NCBI RefSeq assembly: GCF_000315055.1
Contig: NZ_BAER01000126.1
Location: 1-44,995, forward strand
Reading direction: 5' to 3'
Length of the DNA: 44,995 bases
DNA from: Paraglaciecola polaris LMG 21857
Lineage (GTDB): Bacteria > Pseudomonadota > Gammaproteobacteria > Enterobacterales > Alteromonadaceae
Below are positions 16,206 through 24,405 of the stretch, one piece after another. Numbering within the stretch: the stretch's first letter is position 1; every line of letters begins with the position of its first letter. The position numbers and the translations under genes are program-made. The notes under the pieces are model-generated. The model made no database searches. It was not told where the DNA came from and was given only the letters and a program-made list of their open reading frames with translations.

Positions 16206-18434
16206 ATGAAAAAACATATTTTAGCAGGCGCATTCTCTGTATGCGCATTTGGTGGACTAACAAGTTGTGCTACCAGTACGGTTGACGATAACAATCTTGA
16301 GCCGGTTGTTAGCTCGTTTGATATTCAAACATTGGGTTATGTGGACCCTTTCATTGGCACGGGTGGACACGGGCATACCTTCCCGGGGGCCGTTGTGCCT
16401 TTTGGTATGGTGCAACTTAGCCCAGATAACCCATCTAAAGGTTGGGATTGGACTTCAGGTTATAACTACAGCGATAACCAGTTATTAGGTTTTAGTCATA
16501 CCCATTTGTCAGGCACGGGTGTAGGTGATCTACTCGATGTATTGGTCATGCCGTTTCGTGGTGAATATAACCAGCGAGCAGATAATGACTTAGGTCGAAT
16601 TGTCAGTGAGTACTCACACGAGAACGAGTCGGCGTCTCCTGGTTTTTATCAGGTTTCGTTACCTGATGAGCAAGTTGAAGCTGAATTAACGGCTACCGAG
16701 CGCAGCGGTGTGCATCGCTATACGTTTTCAGGCCATGACGATGCTAAGGTATTAATCGATTTGGGCTATGCCCAGAATTTTGATAAATCTGTTGCCACGT
16801 TTATGCGCGTGTTAGATGACCATACTCTAGTGGGGTATCGCATATCTACCGGTTGGTCAGACTTTCAGCCTACCTATTTTATTGCCCAGTTTAATCAGCC
16901 TTTCAGCTATCAGTTTTATCGGGAAGGAGAGCCCCAAGCTGGCCCTTTTATTAATACTGAAAAGAGTGAAGTGGTATTAAATTTCGGTGATATCGCCAAT
17001 CAACCCTTAGTTGCTAAAGTAGCGTTGTCCTACGTGAGTATTGATGGTGCTAAACAGAATTTAGCGGCTGAAGTACCTCATTTCGACTTTGATAACATCA
17101 AACAAAAAGCCCAACAACTGTGGGCTGTTCAATTGGCTAAATTTAAGGTAACGGATAATGATGAGCAGGCGAAGCGTAAGTTCTACACGGCTTTATATCA
17201 TTCATTTTTAGCACCACAAACGTTCAACGATATAGATGGTAGCTATTTTGGAGCCGATGGCAGTGCCCATAATAGCCAAGAGTTTAAGCGTTACTCGTTA
17301 TTTTCATTGTGGGACACATTCCGTGCGTTACACCCCTTGTTAACCATTTCAAATGGCGAGCGGGTGAACGATATGGTGAGCTCCATGATGGCTTTTTACG
17401 ACGAAACAGGCTTATTACCCTCATGGGATCTGATGGCTAACGAAACCGACGTAATGATCGGTTATCACGCCGTTCCTGTCATTGTTGACGCATACTTTAA
17501 AGGCTTGACCAAGGTTGCGCCTGAACAGCTTTTTCAAGCATTAAAAGCCTCAGCTATGCAAGAGCGCTTCGGTATCGATTTGTTTGCTAAATATGGCTAC
17601 GTACCGTCAGATTTAGAGGTTGAGGCGGTATCAAAGACCCTCGAATACGCGTTTGACGACTGGGCGATTGCCCGTCTAGCAAAGGCGCTGAACAAAGAAA
17701 AAGATTATCAGTATTTCAGCCAGCGAGCACAGTCGTTTAAAACACTTTTTGATAAACAAACAGGCTTTATGCGCGGTAAAACTAAAACCGGCGATTGGGT
17801 GCAAAACTTCAGCCCAACGCACGTGGATCATCGAACCACTGATTACACCGAAGCTAACGCATGGCAGTACACTTGGTTTGTGCCCCATGATGTTAATGGA
17901 TTAATGGCGTTATTTGGTGGCGAAGCACCATTCTTGGAAAAATTAGATACCTTGTTTAGCACAGATTCATTTATGGAAGGTGACGTATCTCCTGATATAT
18001 CTGGTTTGATTGGCCAATATGCTCATGGAAATGAGCCTGTGCATCATGTGCCTTATATGTACTCACTGACATCGCAAAAATGGAAAGGCGAACAACGTAT
18101 CAAAGAAATTCGCGACACCATGTACCGGGATGATCCTGATGGGCTTTCGGGTAATGATGATGTAGGCCAGATGTCAGCTTGGTACGTGTTTAGTGCCTTG
18201 GGATTTTATCCTTTAAATCCGGCCGATGGCCAATACGTATTAGGCACGCCTCAATTTGAGCAAGTGGATATTCAACTTCCGAAGAATAAAACGTTTACAG
18301 TAAAAAGCGTGTTATCAGGCGAAACCTCAGATGGTTATGTCAAGCAGGCGACACTAAACGGCAAGCCGGTAAATATGAATACAATTAGCCATAACGATGT
18401 GATGCAGGGCGGTGAGCTAGTCTTCACTTTCTAA
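16206..18434 (+). CDS. GH92 alpha-mannosidase lipoprotein
   Basis: This GH92 enzyme (742 residues) is a Ca2+-dependent inverting exo-alpha-mannosidase of the type that trims high-mannose N-glycans. It has YVDPFIGTGGHGHTFPGAVVPFG, GWDWTSGYNY, GFSHTHLSGTG, SLWDTFRALHPL and LLPSWDLMANETDVMIGYH. The catalytic segments are GNEPVHHVPYMY (Glu610, predicted general acid) and GNDDVGQMSAW (Asp651/Asp652, general base region). The ATG at 16206 gives a lipoprotein signal with lipobox LTSC (Cys21), implying membrane anchoring at the periplasm or cell surface. A GTG at 16194 would add only four residues. Linkage specificity (alpha-1,2, 1,3 or 1,6) cannot be read from sequence alone. Confidence 0.95.
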   Translation: MKKHILAGAFSVCAFGGLTSCATSTVDDNNLEPVVSSFDIQTLGYVDPFIGTGGHGHTFPGAVVPFGMVQLSPDNPSKGWDWTSGYNYSDNQLLGFSHTHLSGTGVGDLLDVLVMPFRGEYNQRADNDLGRIVSEYSHENESASPGFYQVSLPDEQVEAELTATERSGVHRYTFSGHDDAKVLIDLGYAQNFDKSVATFMRVLDDHTLVGYRISTGWSDFQPTYFIAQFNQPFSYQFYREGEPQAGPFINTEKSEVVLNFGDIANQPLVAKVALSYVSIDGAKQNLAAEVPHFDFDNIKQKAQQLWAVQLAKFKVTDNDEQAKRKFYTALYHSFLAPQTFNDIDGSYFGADGSAHNSQEFKRYSLFSLWDTFRALHPLLTISNGERVNDMVSSMMAFYDETGLLPSWDLMANETDVMIGYHAVPVIVDAYFKGLTKVAPEQLFQALKASAMQERFGIDLFAKYGYVPSDLEVEAVSKTLEYAFDDWAIARLAKALNKEKDYQYFSQRAQSFKTLFDKQTGFMRGKTKTGDWVQNFSPTHVDHRTTDYTEANAWQYTWFVPHDVNGLMALFGGEAPFLEKLDTLFSTDSFMEGDVSPDISGLIGQYAHGNEPVHHVPYMYSLTSQKWKGEQRIKEIRDTMYRDDPDGLSGNDDVGQMSAWYVFSALGFYPLNPADGQYVLGTPQFEQVDIQLPKNKTFTVKSVLSGETSDGYVKQATLNGKPVNMNTISHNDVMQGGELVFTF

Positions 18435-18452
18435 CCCCCAGGCTATACTTTT

Positions 18453-18482
18453 AAGGTGGCCATCCGTGCCACCTTCCTTTCT
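18453..18482 (+). terminator. Terminator or attenuator between the GH92 and nagB-II genes
   Basis: AAGGTGGC (18453-18460) pairs perfectly with GCCACCTT (18468-18475) around a 7-nt loop. The following CCTTTCTTTCT is pyrimidine-rich but has no uninterrupted T-run, so termination may be partial. The next gene starts about 30 bp on without an obvious promoter. Confidence 0.6.
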
Positions 18483-18512
18483 TTCTCAAAGACCACTTTT
18501 TTGGAGAAGTCG

Positions 18513-19508
18513 ATGACCAGTATTATGGCAACCGAAGCCGCGTCTGCGCCTGCGTTACTCGCAGAGCAACTCAAGCTGAATAAAGTTATTTGTCAGCGTC
18601 TTGCTGATAAAATACGCCAGTTTAATCCAAGCGTCGTATACATAGTAGCAAGGGGGTCTTCGGACCATGCGGGTGTCTTTGCCAAGTACCTGATTGAAAT
18701 TGAATTAGGCATACCAGTGGTTGCTGCTGCGCCTTCTGTGGTGACTATTTTTCATAAGCAACTCAAGCTGAGCAATGCCTTGGTGATTGGTATTTCGCAG
18801 TCAGGACGCAGTCCAGACATAGTGCAACATATGCAGATGGCAAAAGATGCGGGCGCCTTGTGCGTAGGCTTGGTTAATGATGAAAGCTCCCCGCTGGCGG
18901 CATTGGTTGATGAGCTATTGCCTTTGCGTGTTGGGCAAGAGATCGCGGTTGCTGCGACCAAAAGTTATCTAGCGTGTTTGAGTGCATTATTGCAATTGGT
19001 GGCTTACTGCAAAGATGATGCAGGATTAATCGCAGGAGTTGAAAATATACCTCAAGCTCTGGCCGAGGCCGTTGATGGGCCAGCGCAGCTCAAGGTGTCA
19101 ATGTTTAGAGATACGGACAAGTGTATCGTGTTGGGGCGCGGTTTTGGCTATGCGATTGCCAAAGAGATAGCCTTAAAACTTAAAGAAGTGTGCGCCATAC
19201 AAGCCGAAGCGTTTAGCAGTGCTGAATTCGTGCATGGCCCAGTTGCCTTAGCGCAAAAGCCGTTACAGGTATTAAGCCTTATGTTAAGGGATGAGTCCTT
19301 TGAGGCTCATCAACAACAAGTCGATGATCTAGTTCAGCGCGGAGCGGGTGTGGTGACACTGAGACAATTTCCTAACAGATTACATCCGCGCATTGCCGCC
19401 TTAGTATTAATGCAGCGTTTCTATCTAGATATTGCGGATATTTCACTGCAGTTGGGCTGTGATCCTGACACGCCTAAAGGTTTAAATAAGGTCACTCTCA
19501 CCGTTTAA
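18513..19508 (+). CDS. nagB-II: SIS-type glucosamine-6-phosphate deaminase (NagB-II)
   Basis: This 331-residue protein has two SIS domains (about 40-180 and 205-320) like the isomerase half of GlmS, but no glutaminase domain. It opens with the family-typical MATEAASAP stretch. It has ARGSSDHAGVFAKYL, ISQSGRSPDIV, AATKSYLACL, LGRGFGYAIAKE and EAFSSAEFVHGP. In Shewanella and relatives such proteins replace classical NagB, converting glucosamine-6-phosphate to fructose-6-phosphate and ammonia in the cytoplasm. I chose the ATG at 18513 because GGAGAAG (18503-18509) precedes it; a longer reading frame from 18456 begins inside the upstream hairpin. It closes the GlcNAc branch of the locus; a deacetylase (NagA) must be elsewhere. 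Confidence 0.88.
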   Translation: MTSIMATEAASAPALLAEQLKLNKVICQRLADKIRQFNPSVVYIVARGSSDHAGVFAKYLIEIELGIPVVAAAPSVVTIFHKQLKLSNALVIGISQSGRSPDIVQHMQMAKDAGALCVGLVNDESSPLAALVDELLPLRVGQEIAVAATKSYLACLSALLQLVAYCKDDAGLIAGVENIPQALAEAVDGPAQLKVSMFRDTDKCIVLGRGFGYAIAKEIALKLKEVCAIQAEAFSSAEFVHGPVALAQKPLQVLSLMLRDESFEAHQQQVDDLVQRGAGVVTLRQFPNRLHPRIAALVLMQRFYLDIADISLQLGCDPDTPKGLNKVTLTV

Positions 19509-19519
19509 TTTACGGGAAA

Positions 19520-19560
19520 TTTGTTATGCCTATTTCGGGTTACCTGTTAGGCATAACAAA
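19520..19560. terminator. 13-bp perfect inverted repeat after nagB-II
   Basis: TTTGTTATGCCTA (19520-19532) is the exact reverse complement of TAGGCATAACAAA (19548-19560), with a 15-nt loop. It starts 12 bp after the nagB-II stop, so transcription termination or 3' end protection is likely. There is no proper T-tract on the + strand, so an operator is also possible. Confidence 0.45.
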
Positions 19561-19884
19561 ACAGCGCAAAATTTTTCACTTTTCTTACTGGCATTCGACG
19601 TTTTCTGTGTTTCCTCAAAGCGCTTGTTGTACACCTGCTTATTGCAAATTCGCGGGTGAAATCAAGATTGCAACTTACTGATAGTCAGTGATATTTGAAT
19701 TTCACGTGTCATTTAATTATCTTTTTACGATGCAGTTTTTTGCTAAAGATAATGATCATAAGGGATTAAATAATATACCTAGGTGTGCCCAGTGATACGG
19801 CTTAGGGCTGGATATTTGTTACAAAATCTATACCGTACGCGCTCCGAAAATTTACCTTCGTAAACATCACTTACCGGACACACC
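19561..19884. other. Non-coding gap before the PstS-like gene
   Basis: No gene is seen here. It contains a hyphenated palindrome ACTGATAGTCAGT (19677-19689) and a weak promoter-like pair TTGAAT (19695-19700) and TATCTT (19718-19723) with 17-bp spacing, which would start transcription about 150 bp before the next gene. A half Pho-box-like TGTCAT lies inside that spacer, but the second half is poor. Confidence 0.35.
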
Positions 19885-20310
19885 ATGTTGAAACACACAG
19901 TTAAAAAAATTGCGCTAACAGCCGCATTTTTGTTAGGCAGTACTTCAGTTTTTGCTGAGGTTGTTGTTATCGTGCATCCATCTAATAGCGCTAGCATTGA
20001 TGCCAAATCTACCCAACGAATTTTTCTAGGCAAAGAGAAGAAATTTTCTACTGGCAAAGAAGCCATTCCAATCAATCAGGCTGCGGGTACTGCTAGCCGT
20101 AATAGCTTTGATAATGACACCCTTGGCAGAAATTCTGCCCAGGTGTCTGCTTATTGGTCCAAGCTGGTTTTTACCGGAAAAGGTATACCACCAAAGGAAG
20201 TGGCTGATGACGCCGAAGTTATCGCTATGGTAGCGGCTAATCCAGATGCGATTGGTTACGTGGACAGTGGTTCAGTTACCGCTTCAGTTAAAGCAATTGC
20301 ACTAAATTAG
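19885..20310 (+). CDS. Small PstS-like periplasmic protein
   Basis: This 141-residue exported protein has a signal peptide of about 24 residues (cleavage after VFA). The mature part resembles one lobe of phosphate-binding PstS proteins: VVIVHPSNSASIDAKSTQRIFLGK, then GTASRNSF and AYWSKLVFTGKG, and PDAIGYVDSG. Full PstS proteins have about 300 residues, so this is a half-sized relative. It is followed 14 bp later by a porin gene and likely forms a two-gene unit with it. Phosphate or oxyanion binding is a family-based guess. Confidence 0.75.
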   Translation: MLKHTVKKIALTAAFLLGSTSVFAEVVVIVHPSNSASIDAKSTQRIFLGKEKKFSTGKEAIPINQAAGTASRNSFDNDTLGRNSAQVSAYWSKLVFTGKGIPPKEVADDAEVIAMVAANPDAIGYVDSGSVTASVKAIALN

Positions 20311-20324
20311 TTAAGGATTCGATA

Positions 20325-21452
20325 ATGAACAATTTCAGCAAAACAGTGGTATTGCTAACATCTTTGGGTTTCGCAGCGGCAACCAATGCGGAAGTCAGAA
20401 TCAATGGATTCGCTAATTTAGTGGGCGGGATCACCAGCAGCGACGATGCATTGTATGGTTATGATGATTCATTCTCGTTTAAGTCAGAAAGCTCGTTTGC
20501 TTTACAAGTTAGTGCTGACATTAACGATAAAATGACGGCGACCGGCCAAATCATCGCCCGTGGTGAAGACGATTATGACGCCGAATTTGAATGGGCATAC
20601 TTTACCTTTAACGCGACTGATCATGTGAGTATTTCTGCGGGGCGTTTACGCCTGCCCTTATTCAAATACTCGGCATCTCGGGATGTTGGTTACTCCTATC
20701 ATTGGGTGAATACCCCTCGGGCAGTTTACGCTGTGCCCTTTAATAACCTAGATGGTGTGCGTGTTGATTATGCTAACTATGCAGGCGACTGGGAGTACAA
20801 CTTACAACTTGCGGTCGGTACCTTCAGTGGTGACAACGATCTCGGTGATGTTGAAGGGAAAAACGTTATCGTGGGCACGGCAGAAGTACAAAAAGACTGG
20901 TTTAAAGCGCGAGTGGTTGCTGGACGTGGTAAAACAACAATCGATGCGGATGCGGTGAGCAATATCATCAATGCGTTGGCGCAAATATCTCCTGAGCTGG
21001 CAAACGACTTAGACCTTCGTGATGACAGCGGTTTATTCTTAGGTGTCGGTTTAGAAGCCGATTTCTACGACTGGTTCATCAGTGGTGAATTTACCTCTAT
21101 TAATGCTGAGGATTCGTTTTCTCCTGAAGATAAAGCCTTTTATATCACGGCCGGCCTGCGCTTTGGCGCATTTACGCCATCGGTGACTTATGAAAAACTC
21201 GATGGTCGTGGTGAGATCCGCTTCCTAGACAAGGTTGCTGCATTGCCAGTGGCGTTCCAACCTGCGGCGACCGCCGCTGTGGTGGGATTACAACAGGCCG
21301 TGGCGGACGAGTATGAGGTGTTAACACTGGGCGTACGTTACGACTACGACACCAATATTGCCCTTAAGGCTGATATTAGCTCATACACCAGTGATATTGA
21401 CGATAGCTTAGATTCCGGCTTATTGCGCTTTGCGGTCAACTACATTTTCTAA
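20325..21452 (+). CDS. Outer-membrane porin-like beta-barrel protein
   Basis: This 375-residue protein has a signal peptide (about 1-23, cleavage after TNA) and alternating aromatic beta-strands through to a C-terminal phenylalanine (LRFAVNYIF), the outer-membrane insertion signature. Segments such as FEWAYFTFNATDHVSISAGRLRLPLFKYS match Gram-negative porin-like proteins of Alteromonadales. It follows the small PstS-like gene closely, suggesting joint function in anion uptake, which is inferred. A strong terminator follows at 21470. Confidence 0.8.
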   Translation: MNNFSKTVVLLTSLGFAAATNAEVRINGFANLVGGITSSDDALYGYDDSFSFKSESSFALQVSADINDKMTATGQIIARGEDDYDAEFEWAYFTFNATDHVSISAGRLRLPLFKYSASRDVGYSYHWVNTPRAVYAVPFNNLDGVRVDYANYAGDWEYNLQLAVGTFSGDNDLGDVEGKNVIVGTAEVQKDWFKARVVAGRGKTTIDADAVSNIINALAQISPELANDLDLRDDSGLFLGVGLEADFYDWFISGEFTSINAEDSFSPEDKAFYITAGLRFGAFTPSVTYEKLDGRGEIRFLDKVAALPVAFQPAATAAVVGLQQAVADEYEVLTLGVRYDYDTNIALKADISSYTSDIDDSLDSGLLRFAVNYIF

Positions 21453-21469
21453 GTGGATAGCACTCTATA

Positions 21470-21493
21470 AACGCTCCGCAAGGGGCGTTTTTT
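21470..21493 (+). terminator. Rho-independent terminator after the porin gene
   Basis: AACGCTCC (21470-21477) pairs with GGGGCGTT (21482-21489) with one T-G pair around a GCAA tetraloop. It is followed by a T-run to 21493. Confidence 0.88.
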
Positions 21494-21588
21494 GTTTTAA
21501 CCCTGACGGCTAATACACTCGTTTGGTATTCTGCATACATGAGTCAGAACAAGGGTAAAAGTAGCTTGCTTACATATATCTAAGTACT

Positions 21589-21597
21589 TGGTATACT
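21589..21597 (+). promoter_or_regulatory. yheT: Extended -10 promoter before yheT
   Basis: TGG followed by TATACT (21592-21597) forms an extended -10 element. The predicted start near 21604 coincides with the first possible ATG (21605), which supports the later ATG at 21641 as the true yheT start. Confidence 0.5.
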
Positions 21598-21640
21598 CAG
21601 GGTAATGACACTTTGCAAACTGGAATGCATACTTTACTCA

Positions 21641-22708
21641 ATGCCTCAGCCTTCGTCTTCTTCCTGCTCGCCAGAGCAATTGATACCCGCTACTGAAAAT
21701 CACCTATGTGGCGAGATTATTAAAAGCGCTTTCTCGCCGCTTTGGTGGGCTAAAAATCGGCATGTTCAAACGATTTGGCCGCGCTTCTTCCAGCGTCGCT
21801 TAAAGGTACATTGGCAAAAAGAACGTTTGATCTTGCCTGACAGTGACTTCGTGAATTTAGCGTGGAGCGGTGAGCGTAATAATATTAAGGAAAGTAAAGG
21901 CTTGGTGGTTATCTTTCACGGTTTGGAAGGTTCGAATAAATCCCACTATGCAAACGACATGACCGCCAACCTGGTTGCCCAGGGCTATGTGGTGGTGTTA
22001 ATGCACTTTCGTGGTTGCGGTGGTGAGCATAATACCCTGCCCCGAGCGTATCATTCAGGTGAAACTCAAGATGCATGGTACTTACTAAATTGGTTAGCCG
22101 AACTCTACCCAAATGTAGCAAAGGTGGCGATGGGTTTTTCGTTAGGCGCCAACATGCTGCTAAAGCTATTAGGTGAAAAGCCACAACAAAGCATTTTACG
22201 TGGGGCAATTGCTATTTCACCCCCCTTTAAGTTGGCTGAATGCTCGTTGAGTATTAATCAAGGCATGTCGCGCATGTATCAGTCTTATTTGCTCAAAAGT
22301 ATGGTGAATAATCTGGTGGATAAAATGCGCACGGTAGATTATTCCGACCACCTAGAAATCGATGATGTCAAAGCACGAAAAATAAAGAGCTTTAAAGATT
22401 TTGATCAGCACGTAACAGCTCCTCTACATGGCTTTGTTAGCGCTGATGACTATTATGAAAAATGTAGCGCGATTAATTTTATGCACAGTATTGCCGCGCC
22501 TACCCTCATTATTCACGCTAAAGATGATCCGTTTATGAGCGAGTCTGTGTTACCAAAAGCCCATGACCTATCGCCAGCGGTGCGTCTTGAACTCAGCGAC
22601 AAAGGCGGTCACGTTGGCTTTATGCAAGGTACACCATGGCAGCCGCGTATTTGGACACATGAGCGTGTTAACCAGTATTTCCAGGAGATTTTGCGCGAGA
22701 AAGCGTGA
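21641..22708 (+). CDS. yheT: YheT-family alpha/beta hydrolase
   Basis: This 355-residue alpha/beta hydrolase is of the YheT (ABHD1/3-like esterase) family. It has KNRHVQTIWPRFFQRR near the N-terminus, the oxyanion region FHGLEGSNKSHYA, HFRGCGGEHN, the nucleophile elbow GFSLGAN, the Asp region LIIHAKDDPFM and the His region KGGHVGFM. The physiological substrate of the family is not established. It is followed 13 bp later by yheU, as in enterobacteria. An upstream ATG at 21605 falls on the predicted transcription start and would leave no leader. Confidence 0.88.
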   Translation: MPQPSSSSCSPEQLIPATENHLCGEIIKSAFSPLWWAKNRHVQTIWPRFFQRRLKVHWQKERLILPDSDFVNLAWSGERNNIKESKGLVVIFHGLEGSNKSHYANDMTANLVAQGYVVVLMHFRGCGGEHNTLPRAYHSGETQDAWYLLNWLAELYPNVAKVAMGFSLGANMLLKLLGEKPQQSILRGAIAISPPFKLAECSLSINQGMSRMYQSYLLKSMVNNLVDKMRTVDYSDHLEIDDVKARKIKSFKDFDQHVTAPLHGFVSADDYYEKCSAINFMHSIAAPTLIIHAKDDPFMSESVLPKAHDLSPAVRLELSDKGGHVGFMQGTPWQPRIWTHERVNQYFQEILREKA

Positions 22709-22721
22709 GACACAATAATTT

Positions 22722-22958
22722 ATGATCATACCTATTAACGAAATCAGCACTGATGCTTTAAGTAATTTGATTGAGGGCTTTGTACTACGTGAGGGTACTG
22801 AGTATGGTGAAGCTGACTGCAGTTTAGCGGATAAAGTTGAGCAGGTGCGGGGGCAGTTGCTATCAGGTGAGGCGTTGCTGGTGTATTCGGAGTTACATGA
22901 AACGGTCAATATCATCCCCAAAGATCAGCTTTCGCTGACCGATGAGGCAATGGAGTAA
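22722..22958 (+). CDS. yheU: YheU-family small protein (UPF0270)
   Basis: This 78-residue conserved protein begins [20 protein letters not shown] and contains [15 protein letters not shown] and [16 protein letters not shown], typical of YheU. It has no signal peptide or membrane segment. Its function is unknown; the adjacency to yheT is conserved in gammaproteobacteria. It converges with yceI 17 bp away. Confidence 0.88.
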   Translation: MIIPINEISTDALSNLIEGFVLREGTEYGEADCSLADKVEQVRGQLLSGEALLVYSELHETVNIIPKDQLSLTDEAME

Positions 22959-22975
22959 AGACGTCTTTGCGCGAG

Positions 22976-23572
22976 TTACATTAATTCGATGAAGGTTAGA
23001 TTAAAGGTAACGGGAACTGTTGGGCTGATGTTCGACAACTTAGCGACATTTTGTAACCAGTCGATGCCGGATTGTAAGCCGTAATCTCCGGCACTTATGA
23101 GCACAGGTTTCACACTCGTTGCCACAAAGCGGTTGTGATCCGTTTTGGTTACTTGCACTGCTACCTGCACGTCGTTTTCTTGTCCTAAGAGTGTCAGCTT
23201 GGCGGGAATAGTAAACGTACCAGACTGGCCTTTAGTAAAGTTAACCATCTCTTTGGGCAGGCTGGCTGTTAAGGTCGCTTTGGGGAAGTTATCCACCATA
23301 AATAATTTATCACGCATGCGCGTGTTACGAATATCAATGCCCGTTTCTACTGATGACAAATCAATATCTACCGTTAACTGCCCAGCACTGGTCAGTGAGC
23401 CATTCAGCTGGGAAAAATGATGAATTTCGCTGACATTGACGTTTTTAGTCGAGATGAAATTTAACTGTGAGTCTTTGTTAAGCAGTTGCCAATCGGCAGA
23501 TGCATTTGCACATAATAGTAAGCCTGACAGTGCGGCTAATTTGAGTAACTTGGCATGCTTGATCAGTTTCAT
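22976..23572 (-). CDS. yceI: YceI-family periplasmic protein
   Basis: This 198-residue exported protein has a signal peptide (MKLIKHAKLLKLAALSG onward, cleavage after ASA). Its YceI lipocalin-like beta-barrel includes SQLNFISTKN, GQLTVDIDLSSVETGIDIRN, RDKLFMVDNFPKAT and TLLGQENDV. Relatives bind isoprenoid or fatty-acid lipids in the periplasm. I chose the ATG at 23572 because AGGAGAG precedes it; it overlaps the cysQ stop by 4 bp (ATGA), making it the last gene of a nudE-cysQ-yceI operon. Confidence 0.88.
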   Translation of the reverse strand: MKLIKHAKLLKLAALSGLLLCANASADWQLLNKDSQLNFISTKNVNVSEIHHFSQLNGSLTSAGQLTVDIDLSSVETGIDIRNTRMRDKLFMVDNFPKATLTASLPKEMVNFTKGQSGTFTIPAKLTLLGQENDVQVAVQVTKTDHNRFVATSVKPVLISAGDYGLQSGIDWLQNVAKLSNISPTVPVTFNLTFIELM

Positions 23573-24405
23573 TTGTTCTCTCCTGTGGTGTATTTCACTA
23601 TGGTTTGCCAATTTACGCTTTGATCGCCCATGACGATAAAATCAGGGTTGGTCACAGAGTTGCGTTGGTTGTAACTCAGGGGCGAAAAATCGTGGGCTAA
23701 TATACTGCCACCGGCTTCCGTTACAATACATTGGGACGCCCCAGTATCCCATTCTCCGGTAAGACCTACCCGTAAAAAGACGTCCGCTTTGCCCTCAGCA
23801 ATAAAACACGATTTAAGCGAGCAACTGCCGGTCGGATAGGTTTGGTACGTGCGGTGATTACTCATACTTTGCATGACTTTTTCCCGAGCTTGTCGTCGGC
23901 TGATGGCGATCATGACTGCATCATTCTCAAGGTCATCAAATTTGCGCACAAAAATCTGTTTACTCTCCGACAGACTTTCTTTAAACGCGCCATTGCCTTT
24001 TGAGGCAAAATACAAGGTTTCCCCCGGAGGCCAATAAATCACCCCTATGATAGGTTGATTGTTTTCAACAAGGGCGATATTGACCGCAAAATCACCACTT
24101 CTGGCGATAAACTCTTGTGTGCCATCAATGGGGTCAATCAGCCAGTATCGATGCCAGTCTTTGCGTTGGGCTAATTCACCGTTTTCAGACTCTTCCGACA
24201 TGATAGGAATATGCGGTGTTTCACGCTGCAAGATCGCCAGGATAATTTCATTGGCCTTGTAGTCAGCAGATGTCACCGGGGAGTCATCTTCTTTCTGATA
24301 GCTTTGAAAGTCACCACTTTCATAGATTTCCATGACAACTTTACCGGCTTCCTTAGCAGCAGTTTTGGCTATTTCGAGTAACGCAGATATTTGGTCGGTG
24401 GGCAT
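23569..24405 (-). CDS. cysQ: 3'(2'),5'-bisphosphate nucleotidase CysQ
   Basis: This 278-residue member of the inositol-monophosphatase superfamily hydrolyses 3'-phosphoadenosine 5'-phosphate from sulfate assimilation, at the inner face of the membrane. It shows DDSPVTSADYKANE, the metal ligands SEESENGE, the signature WLIDPIDGTQEFI (Asp91, Asp94) and GEWDTGASQCIVTEAGG. The ATG at 24405 has AGGAACA upstream and overlaps the nudE stop by one base. Pairing with nudE is conserved. Confidence 0.93.
   Translation of the reverse strand: MPTDQISALLEIAKTAAKEAGKVVMEIYESGDFQSYQKEDDSPVTSADYKANEIILAILQRETPHIPIMSEESENGELAQRKDWHRYWLIDPIDGTQEFIARSGDFAVNIALVENNQPIIGVIYWPPGETLYFASKGNGAFKESLSESKQIFVRKFDDLENDAVMIAISRRQAREKVMQSMSNHRTYQTYPTGSCSLKSCFIAEGKADVFLRVGLTGEWDTGASQCIVTEAGGSILAHDFSPLSYNQRNSVTNPDFIVMGDQSVNWQTIVKYTTGENK

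Noticed and set aside
18456-18512. Extended N-terminus of NagB-II from a GTG at 18456
   Set aside because: The extension lies in the terminator-like hairpin, while a good ribosome binding site precedes the ATG at 18513 and matches the family's usual N-terminus.
19702-19725. Possible Pho box before the PstS-like gene
   Set aside because: Only the first TGTCAT-like half matches; the second half has about four of seven positions, too weak to call.
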